Below are positions 52,287-60,958 of a stretch of DNA of 64,000 nucleotides, in pieces. Position numbers and translations under genes: made by a program. How positions within the stretch are numbered: position 1 is the first letter of the stretch; the number at the start of each line of letters is the position of its first letter. Origin of the DNA: Flavobacterium aquiphilum. GTDB lineage: Bacteria; Bacteroidota; Bacteroidia; Flavobacteriales; Flavobacteriaceae. A model generated the notes under the pieces. That model worked only from the letters and a program-made list of their open reading frames with translations, searched no databases and had not been told where the DNA came from. The stretch lies in the NCBI RefSeq assembly GCF_027111335.1, contig NZ_CP114288.1, forward strand, positions 4,990,801 through 5,054,800, written 5' to 3'.

Positions 52287-53330
52287 ATGAAATTTTACAA
52301 CATTCTAATTACATGGTATTTACAAAATAAACGCGATTTACCATGGCGAAAAACAACCGATCCTTACCTGATTTGGCTCTCCGAAATTATGCTGCAACAG
52401 ACAAGAGTGGCTCAAGGAATGCCTTATTTTTTGTCTTTCACTACGGCTTTTCCGACCGTTTTTGATTTGGCAAAAGCCAATGAAGAACAAGTACTCAAAC
52501 TTTGGCAAGGATTGGGCTATTATTCCCGTGCCAGAAACTTGCACAAAACATCCCAAATAGTAGCTTTTGAAATGAATGGTATTTTTCCGGATAATTATGC
52601 CGGCTTGTTAAAGCTAAAAGGAATTGGCGAATATACTGCAGCTGCAATTGCATCTTTCTCCTATAATGAATGTGTTCCCGTGGTTGACGGAAATGTGTTC
52701 CGGGTTCTTTCCCGTTATTTCGATATTGAAACTGATATTGCTCAGGCTTCCGCCAAAAAAGAATTTGCCGCTTTGGCACTTGAACTAATGCCGAAAGATA
52801 ACCCCGCACAATTCAACCAAGCGATAATGGAATTTGGCGCCTTGCAATGTGTACCGAAAAACCCAAATTGTAGCGAATGTGTCTTTAACAATAGCTGCGC
52901 CGCTTTACAAAAAAAGAAAGTCAATCAATTGCCCGTCAAATTAAAAAAAACCAAAGTCCGCAACCGCTACTTTAATTATATAGTCGCAGAAGACAATTTA
53001 GGGAACACCGTTGTCCAAAAACGCACCTCCAAAGGAATCTGGCATAATCTATATGAATTCCCTTTAATCGAAACTGACAAGGTTGAAGATTTTGAAACCG
53101 TAGCCCAACAAATCAATCAACGTTTTTTTCAAGATAATAAAATGGAAAGCCTGATGGAATATAATCAAGAAAGCATTGTCCATAAATTGTCGCATCAGCA
53201 TTTGCATATCAAATTTTGGAAAGCCAGTCTAAAAGGTACTATCGAAAATGGAATTGATCTGGAAACTGCCAAAAAATTTCCGTTCCCAATAGTCATTCAT
53301 AATTTTATAGAAGAAAAGCTCAAAACTTAA
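52287..53330 (+). CDS. mutY: A/G-specific adenine glycosylase
   Basis: 347 residues. The helix-hairpin-helix with the catalytic Asp is LKGIGEYTAAAIASFSYNEC and VVDGNVFRVLSRYF. The [4Fe-4S] motif CVPKNPNCSECVFNNSC has C-x6-C-x2-C-x5-C. The C-terminal NUDIX-like domain recognises 8-oxoG (KRTSKGIWHNLYEFPLIE). It removes adenine opposite 8-oxoguanine. ssb, gldE and gldD follow on the same strand. Confidence 0.97.
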   Translation: MKFYNILITWYLQNKRDLPWRKTTDPYLIWLSEIMLQQTRVAQGMPYFLSFTTAFPTVFDLAKANEEQVLKLWQGLGYYSRARNLHKTSQIVAFEMNGIFPDNYAGLLKLKGIGEYTAAAIASFSYNECVPVVDGNVFRVLSRYFDIETDIAQASAKKEFAALALELMPKDNPAQFNQAIMEFGALQCVPKNPNCSECVFNNSCAALQKKKVNQLPVKLKKTKVRNRYFNYIVAEDNLGNTVVQKRTSKGIWHNLYEFPLIETDKVEDFETVAQQINQRFFQDNKMESLMEYNQESIVHKLSHQHLHIKFWKASLKGTIENGIDLETAKKFPFPIVIHNFIEEKLKT

Positions 53331-53376
53331 TAATCATTTTATAGAAAACCAATAAAAGTAGTTTTCAAAAAATAAC

Positions 53377-53384
53377 GTATCTTT
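53377..53384 (+). promoter_or_regulatory. -7 element of ssb
   Basis: TATCTTTG matches TAnnTTTG, 21 bases before the ssb start codon; so ssb has a promoter besides any readthrough from mutY. Confidence 0.6.
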
Positions 53385-53404
53385 GATAGAAATACCACCA
53401 AATC

Positions 53405-53845
53405 ATGAACGGAACATTAAATAAAGTTATGCTTATTGGCCATCTTGGCGATGATGTCAAAATGCATTATTTTGACGGCGGGAACTGTATCGGTAGATTT
53501 CAATTGGCAACAAATGAAGTTTATGTAAACAAAACAACCAACGAAAAAATCACTTCTACGGAATGGCATAATTTGGTAGTTCGCAACAAAGCAGCCGAAA
53601 TTTGTGAAAAATATCTTTCCAAAGGAGATAAAATTTATGTAGAAGGCCGAATAAAATCAAGACAATGGCAGGGCGAAGACGGTTCTATCAAACATACCAT
53701 GGAAATTCAGGTTACCGAGTTTACTTTTTTGAACACCAAAAAAGACACTGAAAGCAATCGAGCTTTAAATACATCAGAATCCCCAAAAAACCCTAACTTT
53801 GACGCTCAAAACAACGACTTGCCTATCAATGACTTGCCGTTTTAA
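53405..53845 (+). CDS. ssb: Single-stranded DNA-binding protein
   Basis: 146 residues. OB fold with LNKVMLIGHLGDDVKMHYFD, STEWHNLVVRNKAAEICEKY and GDKIYVEGRIKSRQWQ. A disordered linker leads to the acidic partner-binding tip ending PINDLPF. It covers single-stranded DNA in replication and repair. In this genus the mutY-ssb-gldE-gldD order is characteristic. Confidence 0.97.
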   Translation: MNGTLNKVMLIGHLGDDVKMHYFDGGNCIGRFQLATNEVYVNKTTNEKITSTEWHNLVVRNKAAEICEKYLSKGDKIYVEGRIKSRQWQGEDGSIKHTMEIQVTEFTFLNTKKDTESNRALNTSESPKNPNFDAQNNDLPINDLPF

Positions 53846-53868
53846 TTGTTTAACTAATTTATACGAAT

Positions 53869-55164
53869 TTGGACCCAGAGCCCAGTTTAGAGATTACATC
53901 TCAAGTTGATTTTACTTTAGTATTTGGTTTTATCGGAATTTTTATTTTGCTATTTTGCTCCGCGCTAGTTTCGGGTGCCGAAGTAGCCTTGTTTTCCTTA
54001 TCACAGAAAGATTTGGACGATTCCATTCAAAAAAATAGTCCCAAAGGAAAAATAATTGCAAGTCTTTTGGAAAAACCAAAAAAACTCCTGGCAACATTAC
54101 TCGTCGCCAATAATTTCATTAACATAGCAGTAGTTATCCTGTTCTCGTTTGTCGGGAAAGACCTTTTTGGAGCGATACAATCACCTGTTTTAAAATTCAT
54201 AATCGAAGTAATTTTGGTCACTTTCCTAATATTGCTTTTTGGTGAAGTTTTACCAAAAGTATATGCTAGTAGGAACAATATAAAATTTGCTGAATTAATC
54301 GCTTACCCAGTTTCTGGATTGGATAAAATATTGTCTCCTGTAAGTTTACCAATGCGTTCGATAACTCAGTTTTTACAAAAAAAATTAAACAAGCAAAAAA
54401 CAAATTTCTCAGTAGATCAACTGTCACAAGCATTGGGACTAACTGCTACGGACGAAACCTCGACCGAAGAACAAAAAATCTTGGAAGGTATTGTTTCTTT
54501 TGGAAACACCGATACCAAACAGGTAATGAGTCCGAGGATAGACGTCTTTGCATTGGAAATCACTGAGACCTTTGTTGAAATCTATCCGAAAATTATCGAA
54601 AAAGGATTCTCCAGAATTCCCGTTTACAGAGACAATATCGACCAGATAGAGGGCGTTTTGTTTGTCAAAGATTTACTTCCTTATATAAATAACAGCGAAT
54701 TTGATTGGACCACTTTAATAAGAGAACCTTTTTTTGTTCCCGAAAATAAAAAACTGGATGATCTTTTAAAAGATTTTCAAAGCATGAAAAGCCATTTGGC
54801 TATTGTCGTAGATGAATACGGAGGAACCTCGGGATTAGTGTCACTCGAAGACGTTATTGAGGAAATAGTAGGTGAAATAAGCGATGAATACGATGATGCT
54901 CAAGTTAATTTTTCCAAAATTGATGATAAAAATTATATTTTTGAAGGCAAAATAAACCTGAAGGATTTCTACCGAATCATTGAGGTAAACGAAGATATTT
55001 TTGAAGAACAAAAAGGGGAAGCTGAGACATTAGCTGGGCTAATTCTTGAAATTTTAGGTAATTTTCCAAAAAAAGGACAGAAAATAGTTTTTGAAAACTG
55101 TACGTTTGTCATCGAATCGGCGGATCAAAAACGCATCAAACAAATTAAAGTAACGATTGAATGA
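53869..55164 (+). CDS. gldE: Gliding motility protein GldE (CNNM/CBS transporter family)
   Basis: 431 residues starting at TTG. The N-terminal DUF21/CNNM membrane domain has three to four helices (FIGIFILLFCSALVSGAEVA, FIIEVILVTFLILLFGEVLP). Two CBS domains (FSRIPVYRDNIDQIEGVLFV, HLAIVVDEYGGTSGLVSLED) and a CorC-HlyC C-terminal domain follow. Related proteins move divalent cations. GldE with GldD is needed for gliding and type IX secretion in Flavobacterium. It follows ssb by 23 bases. Confidence 0.93.
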   Translation: MDPEPSLEITSQVDFTLVFGFIGIFILLFCSALVSGAEVALFSLSQKDLDDSIQKNSPKGKIIASLLEKPKKLLATLLVANNFINIAVVILFSFVGKDLFGAIQSPVLKFIIEVILVTFLILLFGEVLPKVYASRNNIKFAELIAYPVSGLDKILSPVSLPMRSITQFLQKKLNKQKTNFSVDQLSQALGLTATDETSTEEQKILEGIVSFGNTDTKQVMSPRIDVFALEITETFVEIYPKIIEKGFSRIPVYRDNIDQIEGVLFVKDLLPYINNSEFDWTTLIREPFFVPENKKLDDLLKDFQSMKSHLAIVVDEYGGTSGLVSLEDVIEEIVGEISDEYDDAQVNFSKIDDKNYIFEGKINLKDFYRIIEVNEDIFEEQKGEAETLAGLILEILGNFPKKGQKIVFENCTFVIESADQKRIKQIKVTIE

Positions 55165-55214
55165 GCCACCCCTAGAAGGAAATAAAAGGCACTCTATTTA
55201 AAATTGAATAAAAA

Positions 55215-55778
55215 ATGTTTAAAAAAATTACGGTTATAGGGCTATTTTTCATTTTGTTTTTCACTGTAATTGGATGTAAAAACGATGTTTTGCCAAAACC
55301 GGCCAGTTATTTAAGATTGGATTATCCCGAAGCAGAATACGTTACTTTTAAAAGCCATTGTCCTTTTGAATTTGACAGAAATTCCAAAGCGATTGTCAAA
55401 GAAGACAAAAATTGTGGTTATTCAATTACCTACCCAAAGATGAAAGCCACAATTTACCTGACATACAAACCGGTAAACAACAATATGAACAAACTCCTGA
55501 GAGACGCTCAGAAATTGACATACGAACACGTTATCAAAGCAGATGATATTTTGGAACAGCCTTATATAAACAAAGACCAAAAAGTATATGGTATGTTTTA
55601 TCAGGTAGATGGTAACGCGGCCACTAATTCACAGTTTTATGTTACTGATAGTATTAAGCATTTTGTTACGGGTTCTGTTTACTTTTATGCAAAACCCAAT
55701 TTCGATTCGATTATGCCTGCGGTAAGTTATATCAAAAACGATATGCAGCGCCTGATGGAAACATTGAAATGGAAATAA
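55215..55778 (+). CDS. gldD: Gliding motility lipoprotein GldD
   Basis: 187 residues. Lipobox FFTVIGCKN. The mature part, LPKPASYLRLDYPEAEYVTF and CPFEFDRNSKAIVKEDKNCG, is a full-length GldD. It works with GldE in gliding/type IX secretion assembly. It is 50 bases after gldE, most likely in the same operon. Confidence 0.93.
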   Translation: MFKKITVIGLFFILFFTVIGCKNDVLPKPASYLRLDYPEAEYVTFKSHCPFEFDRNSKAIVKEDKNCGYSITYPKMKATIYLTYKPVNNNMNKLLRDAQKLTYEHVIKADDILEQPYINKDQKVYGMFYQVDGNAATNSQFYVTDSIKHFVTGSVYFYAKPNFDSIMPAVSYIKNDMQRLMETLKWK

Positions 55779-55898
55779 GCTGACTTCCGACTTTACTGAT
55801 TTTTTTAGCTCGCGAAGTAAAAATAGAATCTGCTAAATCTGCGTGCTTATTCTTTTTCACGCAGATTTCACAGATTTACGCAGACCTTTTTACATAAA

Positions 55899-55930
55899 AA
55901 AAAGCATTCGCCTGTAACGAATGCTTTTTT
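55899..55930. terminator. Bidirectional terminator between gldD and the HMA gene
   Basis: AAAAAGCATTCG (55899-55910) pairs with CGAATGCTTTTTT (55918-55930). Just before it, at about 55818-55887, lie mirrored aatctgcgtg/cacgcagattt fillers. Confidence 0.85.
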
Positions 55931-55951
55931 GTTTATGGAAAATCAGTCTGT

Positions 55952-56332
55952 TTAGGACTTCATATTCGAAACTTTATATGTTTTTCCGTCACCTGTATCT
56001 TGAACTACTTTAGTCAAGCTTTCAGGAGTTTGGACCGTTTTGTCAAAAGTCACAGTAGCTAGTTTTTTGTCAAAATCTACTTTGGCTTCCTGAACTCCAT
56101 CAAGCGCAGTTAATTCTTCCTGAATTGTTTTGGCACAACCAATGGCACAAGTCATTCCTTCGATAGTAAAACTTGCAGTTTGCAAATTCTCAGGAGCGAT
56201 TGCTTTTTTAACTTTTGGGGCAACTGCTTCAGCTGAAGCTGTTTCAGTTTTCACTTCAGTTTTGTTGTCTTTGCAGTTTGCAAAAAGCAATCCTGAAAGC
56301 GCTATAATTACGATTGATCTAGTAAAATTCAT
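55952..56332 (-). CDS. Exported heavy-metal-associated (HMA) domain protein
   Basis: The start at 56332 (MNFTRSIVIIALSGLLFANC) gives 126 residues with a lipobox-like end LFANCK. An Ala/Val/Lys-rich linker precedes one HMA domain: TIEGMTCAIGCAKTIQEELT, EAKVDFDKKLATVTF. The metal loop is C-x3-C (MTCAIGC), one residue longer than the C-x2-C of most copper chaperones. It likely binds copper or another soft metal in the periplasm. Confidence 0.88.
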   Translation of the reverse strand: MNFTRSIVIIALSGLLFANCKDNKTEVKTETASAEAVAPKVKKAIAPENLQTASFTIEGMTCAIGCAKTIQEELTALDGVQEAKVDFDKKLATVTFDKTVQTPESLTKVVQDTGDGKTYKVSNMKS

Positions 56333-56440
56333 TATGCTATTATTTTTGTTGATATAGTTCCTTCTAATTGTTTGCAAAATTAATTAAAAAAGAGAGTGAA
56401 GTTTTTAAAATTTTCACAATTTTGCATCAAAATAGAGTGT

Positions 56441-57307
56441 ATGATGACAAAGCAGTTAAAATGGATTTATTTATCAATTCTATCCTTAGTTTGGGGAAGT
56501 TCTTTTATACTGATAAAAAAAGGACTGATTGGACTGACCGCTTTTCAATTGGGATCGTTAAGGATTATTTTCGCGGCTCTTTTTCTGCTTTTGATTGGGT
56601 TTAAAAGTTTGGTCAAAATTCCGCGTCATCAATGGAAATATATCGCTTTGACTTCACTGTTTGGCACATTTATTCCTGCTTATCTTTTTGCCATCGCCGA
56701 AACTCAGATCGACAGTTCGATAACTGCAATTTTAAATTCCCTGACACCACTGAATACACTTATTTTGGGAGCCGCTTTTTTTGGAATTACTTTTCGAAGA
56801 AGTCAAATTTGGGGAGTATTGATTGGGCTTTTAGGAAGTTTGCTTTTGGTATTTAACGGTGCCGTCAATCATCCGGAACAAAACTATTATTACGCAATTT
56901 TGGTTTTAATAGCTTCACTCTGTTATGCTACAAATGTCAATTTGATCAAAAGACATTTATCTGATTTGACTTCTTTGAGCATCACGACCGGAAACTTTTT
57001 AGTCTTGCTTTTACCTGCTTTGGGGATTTTGTTTTTCACCAATTTTTTTAAGGTTGTCCATGTTGAAAAAGTACAGTACTCCCTTTGGTTTATATTGATT
57101 TTGGGAGTCGTTGGTACCGGAATCGCCAATATTATTTTCTTTAAATTGATACAGATTTCGTCGCCTGTATTTGCAACATCGGTTACCTATTTAATTCCTA
57201 TTGTCGCTTTCTTTTGGGGATTGTTGGACAATGAGGTTTTGACATTTGTTCAATGCATTGGTGCTTTTATCATTTTGATCGGGGTTTATTTATCCTCGAA
57301 AAAATAG
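56441..57307 (+). CDS. EamA/DMT-family transporter
   Basis: The start at 56441 (MMTKQLKWIYLSILSLVWGS) gives 288 residues; the longer frame from 56396 adds non-membrane residues. Ten hydrophobic segments in two EamA repeats: SFILIKKGLIGLTAFQLGSL, PLNTLILGAAFFGITFRRSQ, VFATSVTYLIPIVAFFWGLL. An inner-membrane exporter of small metabolites. The substrate is unknown. Confidence 0.9.
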   Translation: MMTKQLKWIYLSILSLVWGSSFILIKKGLIGLTAFQLGSLRIIFAALFLLLIGFKSLVKIPRHQWKYIALTSLFGTFIPAYLFAIAETQIDSSITAILNSLTPLNTLILGAAFFGITFRRSQIWGVLIGLLGSLLLVFNGAVNHPEQNYYYAILVLIASLCYATNVNLIKRHLSDLTSLSITTGNFLVLLLPALGILFFTNFFKVVHVEKVQYSLWFILILGVVGTGIANIIFFKLIQISSPVFATSVTYLIPIVAFFWGLLDNEVLTFVQCIGAFIILIGVYLSSKK

Positions 57308-57512
57308 GTTTTATTAAGGATTGAAAAAGTAACATCAACTAAAACAGACCCTTTGGAATAAATTAAAACGAGAAAATGCCTTCATTAGATTGGCATTTAT
57401 TTTGTTCGCTTTTTTCAAAAAATATTTATTCGAAAAAAACTACAAAACAAACTTTTTCATTACTTTCACCCCATCAAAAAGTAAATATTTTTTTACTTAT
57501 GAAACACAAAAA

Positions 57513-58307
57513 ATGAAGCACAGAAGTAAACTATACCTTGTTTTGAATAAAAAATCAACACTTTTTATATTTCTCTGTTTATTTATATTTAATTATTCCT
57601 TTGCCCAAAAAGACACCATTTACTTTGATTACTGTTGGAAAAACTGCCAAAAAAAACAAGCAATATATTACCGTATTCCGTCTGAAAAAATAGAAACCAA
57701 AAAAGCAGTCGGCTATCATATCAGAAATATTGATACTGTCTATTGTATAAAAGACTATTATTTAAAAAATCATAAATTACAATTTCAAGGTTATTCCAAA
57801 GACAAAGAAGGGCAGGAATTAATCGGTATTTCGACATGGTATGACGAAAACGAAACACTCGTATCAACCCAAAACTATAATCGCAAAGAAAGCCACACTC
57901 CAAAACTTCTGGACTGGCAACCTATTTTTTACATTAATTATTCGATAACAGTCAAAAGCCAATTTACAGGCGGTTTGGAATTTTGCCTGGACTGCGAGAA
58001 TAAAACCAAACTTTTTATGGGTTTAGGATATGGAATAAGCAGTTATGACAGTAAATACTTTGGTATTCCCGATGCATATTTTTCTTTGAACACGGGAAAC
58101 GCCATATTTATTAAAGCCGGAGGTTCAAACCGTAACCTGTATTCACTTGCCGGACTGTCATTTTTGAATTTTATTGATTTCGGATTTGGTTATTCTTATC
58201 CTTTAACACAAAATGAAAAACCGGAATTAAAAGGTTTTACATTTGGGCTGACCTTCAGAATCACTAATAACAATAAAGCCTATATTCCACTCCGAATTGG
58301 TTTTTAA
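57513..58307 (+). CDS. Exported protein of unknown function
   Basis: The start at 57513 (MKHRSKLYLVLNKKSTLFIF) gives 264 residues with a signal peptide ending NYSFAQ. The upstream in-frame start at 57390 would put 41 residues before it. The N-terminal half has Cys-rich YFDYCWKNCQKKQ and antitoxin-like MORN-type phrases (KLQFQGYSKDKEGQELIGIS). The C-terminal half is barrel-like (FMGLGYGISSYDSKYFGIPD, FGFGYSYPLTQ, GFTFGLTFRI). It is probably an outer-membrane or periplasmic protein. I do not recognise it. Confidence 0.7.
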   Translation: MKHRSKLYLVLNKKSTLFIFLCLFIFNYSFAQKDTIYFDYCWKNCQKKQAIYYRIPSEKIETKKAVGYHIRNIDTVYCIKDYYLKNHKLQFQGYSKDKEGQELIGISTWYDENETLVSTQNYNRKESHTPKLLDWQPIFYINYSITVKSQFTGGLEFCLDCENKTKLFMGLGYGISSYDSKYFGIPDAYFSLNTGNAIFIKAGGSNRNLYSLAGLSFLNFIDFGFGYSYPLTQNEKPELKGFTFGLTFRITNNNKAYIPLRIGF

Positions 58308-58570
58308 AAACGAATCTGCCTGGTGAAAATTGCTTCATTTAAAATCCTTGCATAACATTATATTTACGATTTCATCGAATTTTAATAATCTCATTTTTAA
58401 ACAAATAAAAAAAGTAAGGTTTTATTTTTACAATTCAGGAATAAAAAACCTGCCCGAAAATATGTTGTTTTATTTACTAGAAAACTATCAAAATTAGAAA
58501 TCCTGTCTAATCCAAAGGTTTTTATTCGTTTTCCTTTTTTGTCCAGAGCGACCAAATACCATCTTTAGTT

Positions 58571-58846
58571 CAGATTAAAACTATCGCAGAGCACTTTGCT
58601 ATTTCAAAAAGTTGTTTTAAAACTCACTTCAAGAGAAATTTCTTGATAAGCTATAGAGATTACTGCAACTAACTGAGAGTTCAATTAATTGAAAAAAGAA
58701 TTTTAAATAAGCAATTATCGATGAAGCAAATTGCTTTTGAATTTGATTTCACCGATGAAAGCCACCTTTCAAATTATTTCAAAAAACAGAGAAATATAAA
58801 GCCGAGTGCGATGAAGAAATTATTACAGATGGATTTCTCAGGGTAG
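58571..58846 (+). pseudogene. AraC-type regulator DNA-binding domain with a stop codon
   Basis: A frame from 58571 to the TAG at 58844 reads TIAEHFAISKSCFKTHFKRN, continues to DYCN, hits TAA at 58670, then goes on LRVQLIEKRILNKQLSMKQI and FDFTDESHLSNYFKKQ. This is a whole AraC double helix-turn-helix with a single in-frame stop where Gln (CAA) is expected. Its N-terminal part is not visible. 58308-58570 holds nothing else I can support. Confidence 0.75.
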
Positions 58847-58940
58847 TTCGTTCTATCCATACTCCCTAATGCTTTGCAAAATTTACCCTTTCAGAATTTA
58901 AAACTCTGAAAGAATAAACTCAACAGTCACTATACAACAT

Positions 58941-59171
58941 TTACCCTCTCCTATGCCAACTTCGGCCATTTGTAGTCGAATAATAAAGACCTTTTGATGT
59001 GTTAGCCAACAGCTCTTTTCCTGCATCAGTCAAATCGTAGAATTCGCCATAAGAAGTACTGGAACTTCTAGTATGCCAAGATCTCCCTGATGTGGTTGAG
59101 TATTCGATTGTAGTGCTTTTTTTTGGAGAAATTCTAATCAATTCACCGTCTTTAGTAATCATTTGTGACAT
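58941..59171 (-). CDS. Small protein with a duplicated YSTTxGRSWH motif
   Basis: 76 residues, no signal. The motif IEYSTTSGRSWHTR (about 22-35) recurs as YYSTTNGRSWHRRG at the very C-terminus, around a spacer (YGEFYDLTDAGKELLANTSK). It starts 62 bases after the AAA ATPase stop on the same strand and has a possible own -7 element. The repeat, with invariant Trp and His, may form a small two-fold or binding unit. No function is known to me. Confidence 0.75.
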   Translation of the reverse strand: MSQMITKDGELIRISPKKSTTIEYSTTSGRSWHTRSSSTSYGEFYDLTDAGKELLANTSKGLYYSTTNGRSWHRRG

Positions 59172-59197
59172 AATTTTATTTTTTTAATGTTCAAAGA

Positions 59198-59205
59198 CAA
59201 ATTTA
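59198..59205 (-). promoter_or_regulatory. -7 element of the small YSTT gene
   Basis: On the minus strand TAAATTTG, 27 bases before the start codon. TTTG lies 14 bases further upstream, shorter than ideal. Confidence 0.4.
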
Positions 59206-59232
59206 TTGGAGGCCTCTGCCAAACAGTGACCG

Positions 59233-60894
59233 TTAAAAACCAATTTTAGTGGCAGTCGCATTTTTCTCCCATTTTTCGGAATTGCAAAAACTGATGATTT
59301 TTTCAAAGGTTAATTTGTTACCCAAAACCACTTCTTCCATAATACATTTGCGAGCAATATTTCCCATTTCACCACCCGAAAATTTATAGTTGTTCGCCAG
59401 ATACAATGCTTCTTTAGTGGTTATGGTTGGCAATTTATTCTTCCAGATTTTGGAGGCATTTTCAATAGATGGTGCATCAAATTTTATTTTAAATAGAAAG
59501 CGTCTTTCAAAAGCGGGATCTAAATTGTTAACTAAATTAGAAGTAGCAAACAGGATTCCATCAAAATTTTCTAATTCTTCCAAAAGCACATTCTGGATTG
59601 CATTTTCAGTATCGGAAACACTGGACGAGCCTGCCATTTTTCGTTTTCCAATTACAGCATCGGCTTCATTGAAAAGCAAAATCGGACACACTTTTTCTTC
59701 CTTTTTGAACTCATAATAATCGGTAAATATCTTTTTGACCAGTTTCTGACTTTCGCCAAACCACATCGATTTGGTTTCCGAAATTTCTACTTTATAAATC
59801 GGGCGATTGTATTTTTTAGCAATTTGATAAACCGTTTCTGTTTTTCCCGTTCCGGGCGCACCGTATAAAAGTGTACTCACACCAACAGGCATATTATTCG
59901 TTTTCAATCGCTTTTGCAAATTAGAGAATGAAGCTTGCGACATACTTTTCACAACCGGTTCTAACAATTGTTGTTCTAAAAGATTGTAGAACAAACTGGT
60001 TTTATGAATTTTATCAGGATAAATAAGTTTGTCGTTATTGCTTTCCTTTTGTACAAACGAAATTCCTTCCATTTCACGGAGCATTTTTACGGCTTTTGAA
60101 CTTAACTGAATCCGATGTCTGCTTCCAAATTCAGTTTTGTCTTTCTGAACCAAATCCAATACATTTAGTTTGGTTTTCCCTTCCAAAAAACTGGAGAGAT
60201 AATCAAAAGTTTCTCTTTTGTTTTTTGTAAAATCATCAATTGTACTTTGTAATGCGGTATTAAAATCATTATTTCCTCTAGCTATGGCATCAATAATGGT
60301 GTCGAAAAACACAAAAGAATCAATTGGTTCTAAATTAATACAGGCATAATTAACCAATTTGAATTTTTGGTTGTTCTCTAATAAATTGCTGAATTTATAC
60401 GCAAAACTGCGGTAATCAATTTCATTATTGTCTATAGCATCACTCAAAACATCCATATCCTTCAAAAACTCGTGAAACGAATCTTCTTTTGGCTGGATTG
60501 AAATTAATTCGACAGGTATTGTTTTATTGGAAACAATAAATTCCAAAAAGCTTTTCTTTACGGAATAATCCTCACGTAGCAAATTTTTATTAGTTACTTT
60601 GTCTAGAATATTTTTGTTAATCAAGCATTGAATATCATTCAAATAAGGCAATAGTTCGATTTTTTTAATCCCTAAATAATCGATTAATTCTTTCAGTTCA
60701 ATTTCGTCAAAACAAGATAAACTAATAAAACTTGCCAAAAGAATACTTTGGATTTCATTAATTTGAAAATAGCTGGAAATGTATTGTATTTCAGGATTTA
60801 CGGCATCATAGCGTTCCAAAATTAATTTTGCTTTTTTTGAAATTTGATGCACTTTTTCTACGGCTTTTAAAATAGTCAATTCTTTGGTTTCCAT
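59233..60894 (-). CDS. AAA-family ATPase
   Basis: 553 residues. The first 320 residues are helical with no recognised domain. The AAA module is C-terminal: Walker A LLYGAPGTGKTETVYQIAKK, Walker B ILLFNEADAVIGKRK with Asn replacing the first Asp of the DExx box, sensor NVLLEELENFDGILFATSNL with FATSN, arginine finger FERRFLFKI. The layout is like FtsH/ClpX-type or BCS1-type remodelers but without a protease. It stands beside DUF262 genes. Confidence 0.88.
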   Translation of the reverse strand: METKELTILKAVEKVHQISKKAKLILERYDAVNPEIQYISSYFQINEIQSILLASFISLSCFDEIELKELIDYLGIKKIELLPYLNDIQCLINKNILDKVTNKNLLREDYSVKKSFLEFIVSNKTIPVELISIQPKEDSFHEFLKDMDVLSDAIDNNEIDYRSFAYKFSNLLENNQKFKLVNYACINLEPIDSFVFFDTIIDAIARGNNDFNTALQSTIDDFTKNKRETFDYLSSFLEGKTKLNVLDLVQKDKTEFGSRHRIQLSSKAVKMLREMEGISFVQKESNNDKLIYPDKIHKTSLFYNLLEQQLLEPVVKSMSQASFSNLQKRLKTNNMPVGVSTLLYGAPGTGKTETVYQIAKKYNRPIYKVEISETKSMWFGESQKLVKKIFTDYYEFKKEEKVCPILLFNEADAVIGKRKMAGSSSVSDTENAIQNVLLEELENFDGILFATSNLVNNLDPAFERRFLFKIKFDAPSIENASKIWKNKLPTITTKEALYLANNYKFSGGEMGNIARKCIMEEVVLGNKLTFEKIISFCNSEKWEKNATATKIGF

Positions 60895-60923
60895 AACTTT
60901 TGTTTTAGTAATGGTACAAAACT

Positions 60924-60954
60924 AAAACGACACACTGCCGTAGTGTGTCGTTTT
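60924..60954. terminator. Strong hairpin between the DUF262 and AAA genes
   Basis: AAAACGACACACT and AGTGTGTCGTTTT are perfect 13-bp arms around GCCGT. It begins four bases after the DUF262 stop codon (minus strand) and likely ends that transcript. A possible -7 element of the AAA gene, TAGTTTTG, starts within its edge (60917-60924). Confidence 0.7.
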
Positions 60955-60958
60955 AGGG

